From the NCBI RefSeq assembly GCF_005222705.1, contig NZ_STGF01000033.1:17721-81720 (forward strand): DNA of 64,000 nucleotides, given 5' to 3'. The notes under the pieces were generated by a model that was given only the letters and a program-made list of their open reading frames with translations, ran no database searches and had not been told where the DNA came from. The translations under genes were made by a program, and so were the position numbers. Position 1 is the stretch's first letter, and each line of letters opens with the position of its first letter. This stretch comes from Paenibacillus sp. SY21-1 (GTDB lineage: Bacteria > Bacillota > Bacilli > Paenibacillales > Paenibacillaceae). Positions 1 through 8,644 of this stretch are shown in pieces.

Positions 1-92
1 GCATTGGTACCGATTATAGCAGTCAATTTCTCTATTTCTAAAAAGGACTTTTTAAAACTTTTGAAATTTTGGATGTAGAAGCTTTTTAGCAT
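1..92 (-). CDS. AAA-family ATPase, N-terminal fragment (runs off left edge)
   Basis: The first 30 codons of a gene continue beyond the window. The reading begins MLKSFYIQNFKSFKK and reaches an IIGTNA stretch, the usual beginning of a Walker A loop (GxNxSGKS) in RecF/SMC/OLD-like AAA ATPases, whose N-termini typically read as a short beta strand, an 'NFKSF' segment, and then the P-loop. An AAAAGGAGGGG ribosome binding site lies a few bases before the ATG. Role cannot be deduced: such ATPases occur in DNA repair, retron or anti-phage modules, or stand alone. Only the P-loop start is visible. Confidence 0.75.
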   Translation of the reverse strand, partial: MLKSFYIQNFKSFKKSFLEIEKLTAIIGTN

Positions 93-132
93 TTTACCCC
101 TCCTTTTAATTGGAATTTATCGACTCATACAT

Positions 133-145
133 ATTATAACAAATT
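133..145 (-). promoter_or_regulatory. Extended -10 promoter for the AAA ATPase gene
   Basis: On the minus strand TGTTATAAT is a perfect -10 hexamer with the TG extension one base before it. The -35 region (about 156-161) is poor, as is common for extended -10 promoters. It sits about 40 bases before the ATPase start at 92. Confidence 0.5.
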
Positions 146-176
146 AAGCTCATTGCAATACCTTAAGCACAGTGCC

Positions 177-1859
177 TTATTCCCTAACCAACAACACACA
201 GCACTCCACATGTGTCGTCCAAGGAAACATATCCACCGGCACAACCTCCACCGTCCGGTACCCGCCGTCCTCCAGCACTCTTAAATCTCGCGCCAGCGTA
301 GACGGATTGCAGCTCACATACACAACCCGCTCCGGCTTCATCGCGAGGATCGTGTCGAGCAGCGCCGGATCGCAGCCTTTGCGCGGCGGATCGACGACGA
401 TGACATCCGCCTCGATGCCCTCTTCGCGCCAGCGCGGGATAACGACCTCCGCTGGCCCCGCTTCGAACGTGGCATTAGCAATGCCGTTCAGCTCAGCATT
501 GCGAGCAGCATCCTCAATCGCTTCCGGCACAATCTCCACGCCGTACACCTGTCCAGCCTGACGGGCCAGAAACAGTGAAATGGTCCCGATACCGCAATAA
601 GCGTCGATAACTTTCTCCGAGCCAGTCAATCCCGCATACTCCACGGCTTTCCTATATAAGGCAACCGTCTGTGAAGGGTTGACCTGATAGAACGAACGCG
701 CCGAAATCGCGAACCGGATGCCGTCCAGCTCATCATAAATAACCTCGCTGCCCCACAGTACGCGAGTCTCATCGCCAAAAATAACGTTCGTATCCCGCTC
801 GTTCACGTTCTGGATAATGCTCCGCACAGCCGGAAGCTCGGCGCGAATTCGCTCAACCCAGCGCTCCGCCGCAGGCAGCTTGCGTCCATTGGTCACCAGC
901 ACGACCATGATCTCGCCCGTGACGACACCCGTCCGCGCCATCACATGACGCAGCACGCCGCGACCGCTTTGCTCATCGTATGGCGTTACGCCAAGCTCGG
1001 CTCCAATTCGCTTCACAGCACGAATAACCTCATCGTTATGCTCGTTCTGAATTAAGCAATCGTCCATATCGATAATTCGATGGCTGCCCCGCGCATAGAA
1101 GCCCGCCAGCAGCTTGCCGTTGTCCGCATCAGCGCCCACAGGCACTGCCGCCTTATTCCGGTAGCGCCAAGGCTCGCTCATGCCAACTGTAGGATGGACA
1201 ACGATGCCAGCCGCCACTTTAGACGCAGCAGTCCCGCCATTCTCTCCTAATCCCCGCTCAAGCGCATCAGCCTCGCTTGACGCATCCACGCGTTGCTCTT
1301 CGCCGATAACCTCCAGCTTTCCGATTCGCCGCAGGTTGTCGATGACATGCTGCCTCTTCCATTCAAGCTGAGCCTCATAATCGAAGTGCTGCAGCTGACA
1401 TCCTCCGCATTCCTTATAAATGTCGCAAGGCGGCTCCAGCCGCGCCGGGCTCGCAACGATCAGCTCTTCAAGCCGAGCATAGCCGTACTGCTTCTTGAGC
1501 TTCATGACTTTGGCCCGAACCCGCTCGCCTGGCAGAGCGCCCTGAATAAAAAAGGCGAAGCCCTCCGCACGGCCAACGCCTTCTCCGTCATGGGTCAAGC
1601 CGATAATATCTACGGTGACCTGCTCGTTTTTCTGAAACGGCGCTTCCACCGTCACCGCAGCAGAAGCGCCCGCCTTCCGGCCCGCATTTCCGCGCCCGCT
1701 CGCCTTATTGTTCTGCTTAACGTCGCCGGCGCGCCCGCCTTGCTGCCTGCGGCTGCCCGATTTATCTGCGGAACTGACGCCGGCCTTTTCGCCGTGCCCT
1801 CCACGGTCATTCGTTTTGCCTGCATAAGCTCCGCTGCGGCCGTTATTCCTCTCGCGCAT
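177..1859 (-). CDS. rlmD: 23S rRNA (uracil-C5)-methyltransferase RlmD/RlmCD (TrmA family)
   Basis: Methylates C5 of a 23S rRNA uridine with SAM. Counted from the ATG at 1859 the protein has 560 residues: a Gly/Arg/Lys/Ser-rich, probably disordered leader (1-75), a TRAM RNA-binding domain (about 76-135), iron-sulfur cysteines C-x5-C-x2-C (near 144-153, ending CGGCQLQ), a SAM motif DAYCGIGT (near 417) and the catalytic VSCNPSTLARDL (near 514). The frame is open to 1994, but GGAGAG lies six bases before the ATG at 1859 and the longer version would overlap dgkB. In B. subtilis the homologue yefA also follows dgkB (yerQ). The disordered leader is not typical of the family. Confidence 0.93.
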   Translation of the reverse strand: MRERNNGRSGAYAGKTNDRGGHGEKAGVSSADKSGSRRQQGGRAGDVKQNNKASGRGNAGRKAGASAAVTVEAPFQKNEQVTVDIIGLTHDGEGVGRAEGFAFFIQGALPGERVRAKVMKLKKQYGYARLEELIVASPARLEPPCDIYKECGGCQLQHFDYEAQLEWKRQHVIDNLRRIGKLEVIGEEQRVDASSEADALERGLGENGGTAASKVAAGIVVHPTVGMSEPWRYRNKAAVPVGADADNGKLLAGFYARGSHRIIDMDDCLIQNEHNDEVIRAVKRIGAELGVTPYDEQSGRGVLRHVMARTGVVTGEIMVVLVTNGRKLPAAERWVERIRAELPAVRSIIQNVNERDTNVIFGDETRVLWGSEVIYDELDGIRFAISARSFYQVNPSQTVALYRKAVEYAGLTGSEKVIDAYCGIGTISLFLARQAGQVYGVEIVPEAIEDAARNAELNGIANATFEAGPAEVVIPRWREEGIEADVIVVDPPRKGCDPALLDTILAMKPERVVYVSCNPSTLARDLRVLEDGGYRTVEVVPVDMFPWTTHVECCVLLVRE

Positions 1860-1959
1860 TGCCATCTCTCCGCTCTTCAATACGTATTCATCCGTCAGCC
1901 TTACATCGCTGAACCGCTGTCTCCATCCATCCAAAATCTGGTCCTGCAGTTCCGCTGCT

Positions 1960-2874
1960 CTACTGATAAGTGGAAGCGCCCGTTTCATCCGCAAAAATCC
2001 GCAAATGCGAAGGCAGGACCGAGAACGTGCACGGCAGCACGCCGCCGTATTCGCCGTCCAAATTAATCTGCACGTAGTCCGGTGTCGTCACCCTTAACTC
2101 GTTCGTGCGGAAGTGGATCACATGCGGATCGTTCAGGTGCTCGCCGCGCACCGCCAGGGAAACAAGCTTGATGAACTCCGGCAGGTTGCATTTGCGGATA
2201 AGCAGCACGTCCAGCAGTCCGTCATCCAGCTTGGAATCAGGGGCCAGTCGCTCGAAGCCGCCTACCGAGTTGCTGTTGCAGATCAGGAACATCATAAACT
2301 CATCGTGAAATTCGCCGACGCCGGCCGCATGAAATTTCAGCTCCGTTGGACGAAGGCGCGTCATTTTCTCAAGGCCCTTCATATAGTAAGCGAGCTGGCC
2401 GATCATCGTTTTCAGCTTGCTGGGCACATCATAGGTCAGCTCCGTCAAAGAGCCGCCGCCTGCAATATTGATAAAATACCGCTCGTTCGACTTGCCGACA
2501 TCGATTGGCCGCGAATATTGCTGAATGATCAGATCCACCGCATATTCCCAAGCCTTCGGAATGCCCATCGCCCGCGCAAAATCATTGGTCGTACCTACCG
2601 GAAGAATGCCGAGCGGCGGCCGGTTCGGCTTGCCCGTCAGGCCATTGATGACCTCGTACAGCGTGCCGTCGCCCCCTGCCGCGATGATCATATCGTAGCC
2701 GCGCTCTGCCGCTTCGGCAGCCGCCATCGTCGCATCGCCCTCGCCAATCGTCATATGGCAGCTCGTCTCGATTCCGCCGCGTTCAAGCCGCTGCAGAATG
2801 TCCGGCAGCCGCTTTCTCATTTCTTCCCGTCCCGATGTCGGGTTATAAATTAACCTGGCTCTCTTGATTGCCAT
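1960..2874 (-). CDS. dgkB: Diacylglycerol kinase (DgkB-type lipid kinase)
   Basis: A 304-residue soluble lipid kinase of the DAGK catalytic family, which phosphorylates diacylglycerol to phosphatidate and recycles the diacylglycerol released by lipoteichoic acid synthesis. The N-terminal YNPTSGRE loop, the nucleotide-binding GGDGT (near 66) and GTTNDFARAMGIP are all present, as is the usual C-terminal all-beta domain ending in a LDGEYGG segment. The start overlaps the stop of the upstream chelatase gene by one base (TAATG), so translation is probably coupled. The neighbour rlmD follows as in Bacillus. Confidence 0.93.
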   Translation of the reverse strand: MAIKRARLIYNPTSGREEMRKRLPDILQRLERGGIETSCHMTIGEGDATMAAAEAAERGYDMIIAAGGDGTLYEVINGLTGKPNRPPLGILPVGTTNDFARAMGIPKAWEYAVDLIIQQYSRPIDVGKSNERYFINIAGGGSLTELTYDVPSKLKTMIGQLAYYMKGLEKMTRLRPTELKFHAAGVGEFHDEFMMFLICNSNSVGGFERLAPDSKLDDGLLDVLLIRKCNLPEFIKLVSLAVRGEHLNDPHVIHFRTNELRVTTPDYVQINLDGEYGGVLPCTFSVLPSHLRIFADETGASTYQ

Positions 2875-3653
2875 TACCGTTCACTCCCATTGATCCATTC
2901 CACCATCTGGCGCTCCAGCCAGCGCTCCACTCCGGGGTGAGGCAGCATGGCCCTCCCGTTATAGCGATAATCCAGGCCCGCAAGCCTCGAAGGAATCACC
3001 TGATTTGTAAAATACCCCTTGCTCAAAAACAACGGCACAACAATTACCGCTTCCTCCGGCCGCTTGGCCTGCATAGATCGCAGCTTGCCTGCAGCCTCGT
3101 CTGGTAACAGCATTGCCGACTCTGCCCGCGCATAACCGCCAAGCCTTCGCAAGCGCTCGCCCATTCGCTCCAAGCCTTCCCGCCAGCGCTCATGAAACAC
3201 CTTCTCCTTGCTCCCGTGCCCCACCAGCAGCAACGCCTCGTTTGAAGCGTCCTGCGACAGCTCTGCCACATTCAAGGCGAGCAGCTCGGCAATTTCCGGA
3301 TCATCGTCGATCGGCAGACCGTACGTGACACTCGCGTTTACGCGAAACGTGCCTAGATCCCCCTCCAGATCCGATACCCAAGGGAGACCAAACGCTTGGC
3401 CAATCTCGTCGACATGGGTGCTGCCGGACGAAACGAACAACGGCAAGACAAGCATATCCGTTACGCCCAGCCGTTCAAGCTCATCGATCCCGTCCTGAAT
3501 CAGCCTGCCGTCCACTATTTCGAGAAAAGACGAGACGACGGGAACGCCCCCAAGACGCGCAGAAGAAGCCGCAGCCGATACCGCATGATCTACAAGCTGT
3601 ACCCACTCGGCTTCCCTTGAACCGTGACTAATGACAAGAATGCCGCGTTTCAT
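2874..3653 (-). CDS. CbiX/SirB-family sirohydrochlorin chelatase-like protein
   Basis: A 259-residue protein with two tandem CbiX half-domains. Each starts with a strand followed by the HGS motif: VISHGSRE near residue 8 and LVGHGSKE near 141, and the histidines are the expected metal-insertion residues. Family members insert Co2+ or Fe2+ into sirohydrochlorin for cobalamin or siroheme synthesis. No other tetrapyrrole gene is nearby, so the metal and pathway are open. It starts nine bases after yerC and overlaps dgkB by one base, so the three are probably co-transcribed. Confidence 0.85.
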   Translation of the reverse strand: MKRGILVISHGSREAEWVQLVDHAVSAAASSARLGGVPVVSSFLEIVDGRLIQDGIDELERLGVTDMLVLPLFVSSGSTHVDEIGQAFGLPWVSDLEGDLGTFRVNASVTYGLPIDDDPEIAELLALNVAELSQDASNEALLLVGHGSKEKVFHERWREGLERMGERLRRLGGYARAESAMLLPDEAAGKLRSMQAKRPEEAVIVVPLFLSKGYFTNQVIPSRLAGLDYRYNGRAMLPHPGVERWLERQMVEWINGSER

Positions 3654-3662
3654 GTCCGGTTC

Positions 3663-3953
3663 CTACCTTCCAAGACGCTCTAGTGCCATTTTGTAGCCGT
3701 CATTCCCGTAGTTGAGGCAACGCTTCACCCGTGAAATCGTTGCCGTGCTTGCGCCGGTCTCCGCCTCAATGGCATTGTAGGTGCTGCCTTTGCCCAGCAT
3801 TCTTGCAACCTCAAGCCGCTGCGACAGCGACTGGATTTCGTTCACCGTACATAGATCGTCAAAAAAAACATAACATTCCTCAACCGATTTCAGCGTCAGC
3901 ACCGCTTCGAACAACTGATCGATCGCTTTATCGTTTAGCTTTTTTAGCTGCAT
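3663..3953 (-). CDS. yerC: YerC/YecD family TrpR-like DNA-binding protein
   Basis: A 96-residue helical protein of the YerC family, which belongs to the Trp repressor superfamily. The C-terminal half carries the helix-turn-helix: the AIEAETGAS segment is followed by TATISRVKRCLNYG, the recognition helix (about 62-80). Homologues are annotated as sporulation or phosphate-linked regulators, but the target is not settled. It is the first gene of a probable run with the chelatase gene and dgkB. In B. subtilis it lies near yerB; here yerB is 3.4 kb away. Confidence 0.88.
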   Translation of the reverse strand: MQLKKLNDKAIDQLFEAVLTLKSVEECYVFFDDLCTVNEIQSLSQRLEVARMLGKGSTYNAIEAETGASTATISRVKRCLNYGNDGYKMALERLGR

Positions 3954-4186
3954 GTAAACTCACTCCCACGTATAAACTCATGCTCTTATTGTAGCTTTTC
4001 CCGCGTATTTTTTCAAACATTACCGTATTCACGCTTTACAGGACGGCAGAATCCATATGCCACTTCCCCGTGTCAGACATATGCTGATCAGACGGTTCTG
4101 ACTCCTCCTAAGGCGCTCAAACGGCAGCGCTCCACGAAGCGCTTAGTCAGGCATCCGCCTCAGCCTTTACGTTTCAATCACGTACA

Positions 4187-4265
4187 AGCGCAAACGGCTT
4201 ACGCCGACTACTGGCGGCAAAGCTAACATTTAACGTTGAACTATAAGCCGAATATGGAGGGTAAA
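4187..4265 (+). repeat. Dispersed repeat, copy A
   Basis: This block matches segments at 24161-24275 and 57881-57990. Shared landmarks in order are AGCGYAAACGGCT, a CGCCG segment, a GGCGGMAAAGCT block, a TTTMRC stretch and ATAAGCCSGAATATG. All three copies are intergenic and in the same orientation. No transposase-like frame lies inside, so it looks like a MITE or another non-coding repeat family. Confidence 0.7.
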
Positions 4266-4370
4266 CTCAGAAATGCTTTTATTTTTAAAAATGCCCCGGA
4301 ATCGGGACATTCGTCCAATCCTTATGTTTGCCTATCCCATAGACTAATAAAAAAAAGGGTTGTGATCCGA

Positions 4371-4871
4371 GTGAATTTCTACAATAACCCCGGTACTGGC
4401 AACCACAGCTACTATAGACAGGAGCACCGCCAGGGAAATCCCGCTAAATCGTTCGGGGCAAAATCTTCCGGCCTCCAGAGCACGGGAACGGGAGAGCTTC
4501 CTGCTGCGCCCGTACAGGATGTGCTGCCCGCCGTCATCCCGGAGGCCGTTCAAACAGAAACAGACGCCCAGCCTGCAACAACGACCAAGGCGAGCGGCTT
4601 CTCGCTTGCCAATCTTGGCGAAATCAAAGGCTTCGTGGACCGGATGGGCGGAATCGACGGTATCCTGACAACGGTAACCAAAGTGCAGAAGGTCGTCAGC
4701 AGCGTATCGCAAATGGCTCCGCTCGTCAAAGTTATCCTCTCCTCCTTCGGCAAAAAATCCGAAGATTCATCCGATGATGATGACATCGAAGAAACGCGGC
4801 CAAAACGCAAGCGTCGCCGCAAGCCTGGAGGAGGCGCAGGCCGCCGCAAGCCGGTTAAGCGCAGGCGCTAG
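4371..4871 (+). CDS. Hypothetical protein with acidic and basic C-terminal tail
   Basis: A protein of about 166 residues with a Gln/Ser/Ala-rich N-terminus, a central helical segment (GEIKGFVDRMGGIDGILTTV and following, about 80-125) and a tail that switches from DSSDDDD to a long Arg/Lys run ending KPVKRRR. The GTG at 4371 is chosen because AAAAAGGG lies about 11 bases upstream and because the open frame before it falls inside dispersed repeat A. A central GxMxxFxDRMGGIDGIL-type helix with a basic tail is known to me in Paenibacillus hypothetical proteins. No function can be assigned; the charged tail suggests nucleic acid or polyanion binding. Confidence 0.75.
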   Translation: MNFYNNPGTGNHSYYRQEHRQGNPAKSFGAKSSGLQSTGTGELPAAPVQDVLPAVIPEAVQTETDAQPATTTKASGFSLANLGEIKGFVDRMGGIDGILTTVTKVQKVVSSVSQMAPLVKVILSSFGKKSEDSSDDDDIEETRPKRKRRRKPGGGAGRRKPVKRRR

Positions 4872-5361
4872 CTGCAGCAGACTGAGGCTGAAGAGCAGCC
4901 CTAACAGCTGATTTTTTTTCATAGCCCCAAGTACAAAGACATTTTGCCAATAAGGGACCACAATATTCGCTTGCATAGATGTTATGGTCCCTTTGCCTTC
5001 AAATTCCGAGGTTCACATGCAATCCCAGCTATGACTATGAACGAAACAGGAGCCCTCCCGCTGCTGTAAGCGACCTCGAACCTCCAGCCGACACAGCTTG
5101 CAGACATGTTTGAAATTCAAACAAATATATGATTCATCTATAATATAAATAGATATATAAACAAACATCTATCAAATTAATATCGTTCTCCCAATCATAA
5201 GCCCTTCGTTACTGCCACCACACACACTCTCTCTCCATTTTGACAAGCGAATCAAAGCAGCTTGACCGCCTTGTCCATCTTAGCCGCCCCATTCGTCCAA
5301 TCTTGGAATATGCAGATTGCAGCCCGACATTACGCCGATTGGCCGCCTGTCCTTCAACGAT
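4872..5361. other. Intergenic stretch with an inverted repeat and no gene
   Basis: No frame with a ribosome binding site was found. The stretch contains a 9-bp inverted repeat (AAGGGACCA at 4952-4960 and TGGTCCCTT at 4985-4993, 24-base loop), and an AT-rich patch at about 5110-5185. The inverted repeat lacks a T tract, so it is not a convincing terminator. Confidence 0.5.
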
Positions 5362-5418
5362 AAAAGGCATCCCGCCTCCCCCTCAAGCCAGGCTTGAGAA
5401 GATAAACAGAATGCCTTA
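5362..5418 (-). terminator. Probable terminator of the phosphate transport operon
   Basis: An outer stem AAGGCAT (5364-5370) / ATGCCTT (5411-5417) encloses an inner stem CTCAAGC / GCTTGAG with a three-base loop (5382-5398). On the minus strand the structure is followed by TTTTA, a short T tract. It begins about 20 bases past the pit stop codon. Confidence 0.55.
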
Positions 5419-5438
5419 GTCCAAGCAGCCTCAGCCGC

Positions 5439-6434
5439 TTACATAAAGAACAGGTCGATCAGCCAGTAGAACAATGCGGCCATCAGTACGGTAATCGGAA
5501 TCGTGATTACCCAGGCAATAAGAATTCGACCCGCTACTCCCCACTTTACAGCGGAAAAGCGTTTCGCGCTGCCTACGCCGAGAATCGACGATGTAATGAC
5601 ATGAGTCGTACTGACCGGCAAGTGGAACATCGTTGCCGTCAGAATAACGGCAGCGGAGCCCATATCTGCGGCAAAGCCGTTAATTGGCTCGATTTTGAAA
5701 ATTTTCGTACCCATCGTTTTAATAATTTTCCAGCCGCCGATTGACGTACCGAGCGCCATCGCGGTTGCAGCCGAAATTTTAACCCATAGCGGCACGTCCA
5801 TTGTATCCTGAATGCCTGCGGCTACGAGACCAAATACGATAATGCCCATCGCCTTTTGCGCATCGTTGGTGCCGTGGGAAAACGATTGAAACGCTGCGGT
5901 CAGAATCTGGCCGAAGCGGAAGCCTTTGTTCACCTGATGCGGGCTTGACTTGGCGAATACGTATTTCAAGATCATCATCAGGATAAAACCGGCCGAAAAC
6001 GCGATAAGCGGCGAGAAAATAAGGGCTTGGACAATTTTGATCAAGCCTCCGGAATTAATCGCATCCAATCCCGCGCCTGCGATAACTGCGCCCGCAAGCG
6101 AGCCAATCAACGCATGCGATGAGGACGATGGAATACCGAACCACCAGGTAATCAAATTCCAGGCAATCGCGGCAAGCAGCGCAGCAATGACGATCTCGAC
6201 GCCGTTCGACAGCTTGGCCGGGTCGGCTACCCCTTTGCCGATCGTAGCGGCCACGCCCGTGAACGTAATCGCGCCTACGAAGTTCATGACGGCCGCCATT
6301 AGAATCGCGACTCTTGGCTTGAGCGCGCGCGTCGATACGGAGGTCGCAATCGCGTTGGCCGTATCGTGAAAACCATTTATAAAATCAAACGAAAGCGCCA
6401 GAAATACAACGACCCATAAAACGATCATCTCCAT
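5439..6434 (-). CDS. pit: Inorganic phosphate transporter, PiT family
   Basis: A 331-residue integral membrane protein of the low-affinity, cation-coupled phosphate transporters. Two inverted PiT signature repeats are visible: GFHDTANAIATSVSTRAL near residue 20, and SHGTNDAQKAMGI near 185. About ten hydrophobic segments cover the length. It starts 17 bases after the DUF47 gene, the usual two-gene arrangement in Firmicutes, with a GAGGGAG ribosome binding site. Confidence 0.95.
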   Translation of the reverse strand: MEMIVLWVVVFLALSFDFINGFHDTANAIATSVSTRALKPRVAILMAAVMNFVGAITFTGVAATIGKGVADPAKLSNGVEIVIAALLAAIAWNLITWWFGIPSSSSHALIGSLAGAVIAGAGLDAINSGGLIKIVQALIFSPLIAFSAGFILMMILKYVFAKSSPHQVNKGFRFGQILTAAFQSFSHGTNDAQKAMGIIVFGLVAAGIQDTMDVPLWVKISAATAMALGTSIGGWKIIKTMGTKIFKIEPINGFAADMGSAAVILTATMFHLPVSTTHVITSSILGVGSAKRFSAVKWGVAGRILIAWVITIPITVLMAALFYWLIDLFFM

Positions 6435-6451
6435 GTGTAATACTCCCTCGG

Positions 6452-7063
6452 TTAGCTGTTACGCATAATGATCGATTCCAGCGTATCCGCCACATCCTCG
6501 CAGGCGTCGGTCGTTTGCTCCAGCATTTCATAAAGCTCTTTGCGTTTCATAAGTTCAATCGGGTCTTTTACGTTAGCGAACAAGCTTTTGATGCAGACGC
6601 GCAGCAAGTCGTCGGCCTGATTCTCCAGCTCGTTAAGGGCAATATTCGGCTCGCGAATGGCAAGCAGTTTTTTCTGTGTCAGCAAGTAAATAGCCTTCTT
6701 GATCTGATGAGCCGAGCGGACAAGAATGTCTCCGAACAGCGTAATGTACTCATCCTTTTCGGTGATGTTGTACATTTCAAAACGGGATGCGCAAGCCTCG
6801 ATTCCATCCAGAACATCGTCCAGCGCGATGCTAAGCGCCATAATATCGTCGCGCTCAATAGGCGTAATGAACGTTTTGTTCAGCTCCGTCAGAATCGTAT
6901 GCGTGTATTTATCGCATTTGCTCTCGTACTCCTTCATCGTTTTGGCAAAAGCCGCAACATCCGACAAGTCCGACAAGCCTTTGCTGAAAAATTCTACAGC
7001 CTCGACAATGGCATCCGCCATTTCCTCAAACGTCTTAAAGAAAATATCCTTCTTCTTGAACAT
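6452..7063 (-). CDS. DUF47/PhoU-like phosphate transport accessory protein
   Basis: A 203-residue, entirely helical cytoplasmic protein of the DUF47 (YkaA/TIGR00153) family, structurally similar to PhoU. Acidic metal-binding-type motifs typical of the family are present (ESKCDKYTH near 48, ERDDIMALSIALDDVLDG near 70, EQTTDACEDVAD near 180). Co-encoded with pit, it is thought to modulate phosphate uptake. It is the promoter-proximal gene of the pair. Confidence 0.92.
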   Translation of the reverse strand: MFKKKDIFFKTFEEMADAIVEAVEFFSKGLSDLSDVAAFAKTMKEYESKCDKYTHTILTELNKTFITPIERDDIMALSIALDDVLDGIEACASRFEMYNITEKDEYITLFGDILVRSAHQIKKAIYLLTQKKLLAIREPNIALNELENQADDLLRVCIKSLFANVKDPIELMKRKELYEMLEQTTDACEDVADTLESIIMRNS

Positions 7064-7142
7064 TGTAAATCCCCTTTACCCGCTTGGATGTATAGGCTCT
7101 TGCTGTAAGCCCAGAATATCTTAACACAGTTTACCGCTTAAT

Positions 7143-7159
7143 TGTTAAGAGAATGTAAA
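7143..7159 (-). promoter_or_regulatory. Possible PhoP box upstream of the phosphate transport operon
   Basis: On the minus strand TTTACA and TTAACA occur with five bases between them, giving the 11-bp periodicity of Bacillus PhoP boxes (TTNACA repeats). It lies about 85 bases before the DUF47 start. Only two good hexamers are seen where functional boxes usually have four. Confidence 0.35.
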
Positions 7160-7200
7160 CAAATCAGAAAAAAATATATTATTTTCAGAACCCGTTAAGC

Positions 7201-7234
7201 AAAAAGACGCAAACCCGTCACAGGTTTGCGTCTT
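7201..7234 (-). terminator. Intrinsic terminator of yerB
   Basis: A perfect 12-bp stem, AAGACGCAAACC (7204-7215) with GGTTTGCGTCTT (7223-7234), and a seven-base loop. On the minus strand it is followed by TTTTTGC. Confidence 0.85.
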
Positions 7235-7377
7235 CCCTCATACAGCCATTATCCGCCTAACGACTAATGAACTGACGTATAAACAATCGTTCCGGCCGTT
7301 GGCCGAATCGCTTGTTCCGCTGGGCAACCGCTGCCTTTACCTTAACGTTCATCGTTAACAGTATTTCCAGCAGCGGG

Positions 7378-8439
7378 TTATTGTACCCATGAAACATGCG
7401 ATTCGAGCGGCGTTGCGTTCGGTACGATATGAAAGTAGGTTTTGCCCGGCACAAACGGGAGTTCATGGCCTCCCTGCACAATTCTGATCATGCCGTCTGC
7501 CGCCCGAATCCATTCCGCTTGCACAACCTTGCCCTTCTGGAACAGCATTGCCGGTCCGCCATCCTCCAAATTGACAGCTAGCCTGCCTTCGTTGTCCAGC
7601 GTTTTGTGGCTTGCGCTCAATACGACAAGATTGGACGCTGCCAATTGCCCGTCGTTATTCATGTCGACATGAGGCTTGTCGTTGATTGAACGCTTATACA
7701 AGCCGGATTCGGCATCGTACGCATACCCTACTTTGTAGCTCTTCAACTGGAAGGTGAGCGAAATCGTTGAAGCAGGCTCCCCGGCATCTACCGCCCCCGC
7801 TTCAGTGAAGCTGTACACCGGTACGACCGAATCGAGCTTGTACGCCCGCTTCTCTGCCCCGGCGCGCAGCTTCTCCAAGCTCGAATACAAATTATGCGGG
7901 GCTTTCCGTTCCTTGCTTCTCCAGAAAAAGCCGCCTCCATTGGATATTTCATCAAGATACGGCTTCGCCTGCTGCTGCAAGATCGCGTAGGCATCCATGC
8001 TTCCGCCTGCATGGGCCAGCACCGCACCGTAGCTTTCTCCTAGATCAATCAAATAGGGACGAATGCTCCGAATGGGGCCAATGGTGTCGGCAGCCGCATC
8101 TGTGCTCTGAAAGATGGCCACCAGCCGCGTAATGCCGCCCTCCGCAAGAACCTCCCATACTATGTCAGCATTCGTCAAGCCGGATTGTGGACGCGCAGGC
8201 GCCAGGTTATTGATCATGACAGCGATTGGTCTGGCAGCGGATTGCTTCTCCAGCTGAATGCCCGTCAGCGGGGCAGCAAAGGTTAGCGGCGTTGGCTCGG
8301 CGGTCGGAGCCGGTGGAGCGCTTGGCGGCGCAATGCTCGTCGGCTCCGGCGCTACTGCCGCTTGACCCCCGCCGCATGCCGGAAGCAGCAGCAGAATGGA
8401 CAACAGTCCGGCCGCAATCGTACTCATTCGTTTATTCAT
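7378..8439 (-). CDS. yerB: YerB-type DUF3048 lipoprotein
   Basis: A 353-residue secreted lipoprotein. The signal peptide ends in the lipobox LPAC (Cys near residue 22) and is followed by a Pro/Ala/Thr-rich linker to about 55. The DUF3048 domain follows with the family landmarks RPIAVMINNLAPARPQSGL, ADIVWEVLAEGGITRL and GPIRSIRPY. The B. subtilis YerB homologue is a predicted lipoprotein of unknown function. An AAAGGCAGG ribosome binding site precedes the ATG. Confidence 0.92.
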   Translation of the reverse strand: MNKRMSTIAAGLLSILLLLPACGGGQAAVAPEPTSIAPPSAPPAPTAEPTPLTFAAPLTGIQLEKQSAARPIAVMINNLAPARPQSGLTNADIVWEVLAEGGITRLVAIFQSTDAAADTIGPIRSIRPYLIDLGESYGAVLAHAGGSMDAYAILQQQAKPYLDEISNGGGFFWRSKERKAPHNLYSSLEKLRAGAEKRAYKLDSVVPVYSFTEAGAVDAGEPASTISLTFQLKSYKVGYAYDAESGLYKRSINDKPHVDMNNDGQLAASNLVVLSASHKTLDNEGRLAVNLEDGGPAMLFQKGKVVQAEWIRAADGMIRIVQGGHELPFVPGKTYFHIVPNATPLESHVSWVQ

Positions 8440-8596
8440 TGTTTACCCTGCCTTTGCAAGCGATATGTATGGCTAAGCCTAAACGGCTATCGCTTCCATT
8501 TAACCATATTTCGGCAAGGATGTCTTGGACAAAATCAGGCAGCTCCGCCTTATTCGGGCTTTTAGCTATCCGTTTATAGCCGGTGATGGGCATGCG
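8432..8596 (-). CDS. Possible small protein coupled to yerB
   Basis: A 54-residue frame beginning MPITGYKRIAKSPNKAELPD overlaps the yerB start by eight bases (AATGAATAA), which would allow coupled translation. The composition is protein-like, but no clear ribosome binding site precedes the ATG and I do not recognise the sequence. It may be a chance frame in the yerB leader. Confidence 0.25.
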   Translation of the reverse strand, partial: RMPITGYKRIAKSPNKAELPDFVQDILAEIWLNGSDSRLGLAIHIACKGRVNNE

Positions 8597-8644
8597 GACG
8601 TCACCGTCTCGTTGAAGCCTCGCAGGCAAGCTAACATGCCCTTG

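Noticed and set aside
4273..4347. 24-residue frame before the basic-tailed hypothetical gene
   Set aside because: The GGAGGG before it is part of dispersed repeat A, and the frame is short and unsupported.
4952..4993. Terminator of the gene ending at 4871
   Set aside because: The 9-bp inverted repeat has a 24-base loop and no T tract immediately after it.
7260..7397. Short minus-strand frame starting at 7397 and running past the yerB stop
   Set aside because: No ribosome binding site, mostly overlapping yerB in another frame, and interrupted from any recognisable domain.
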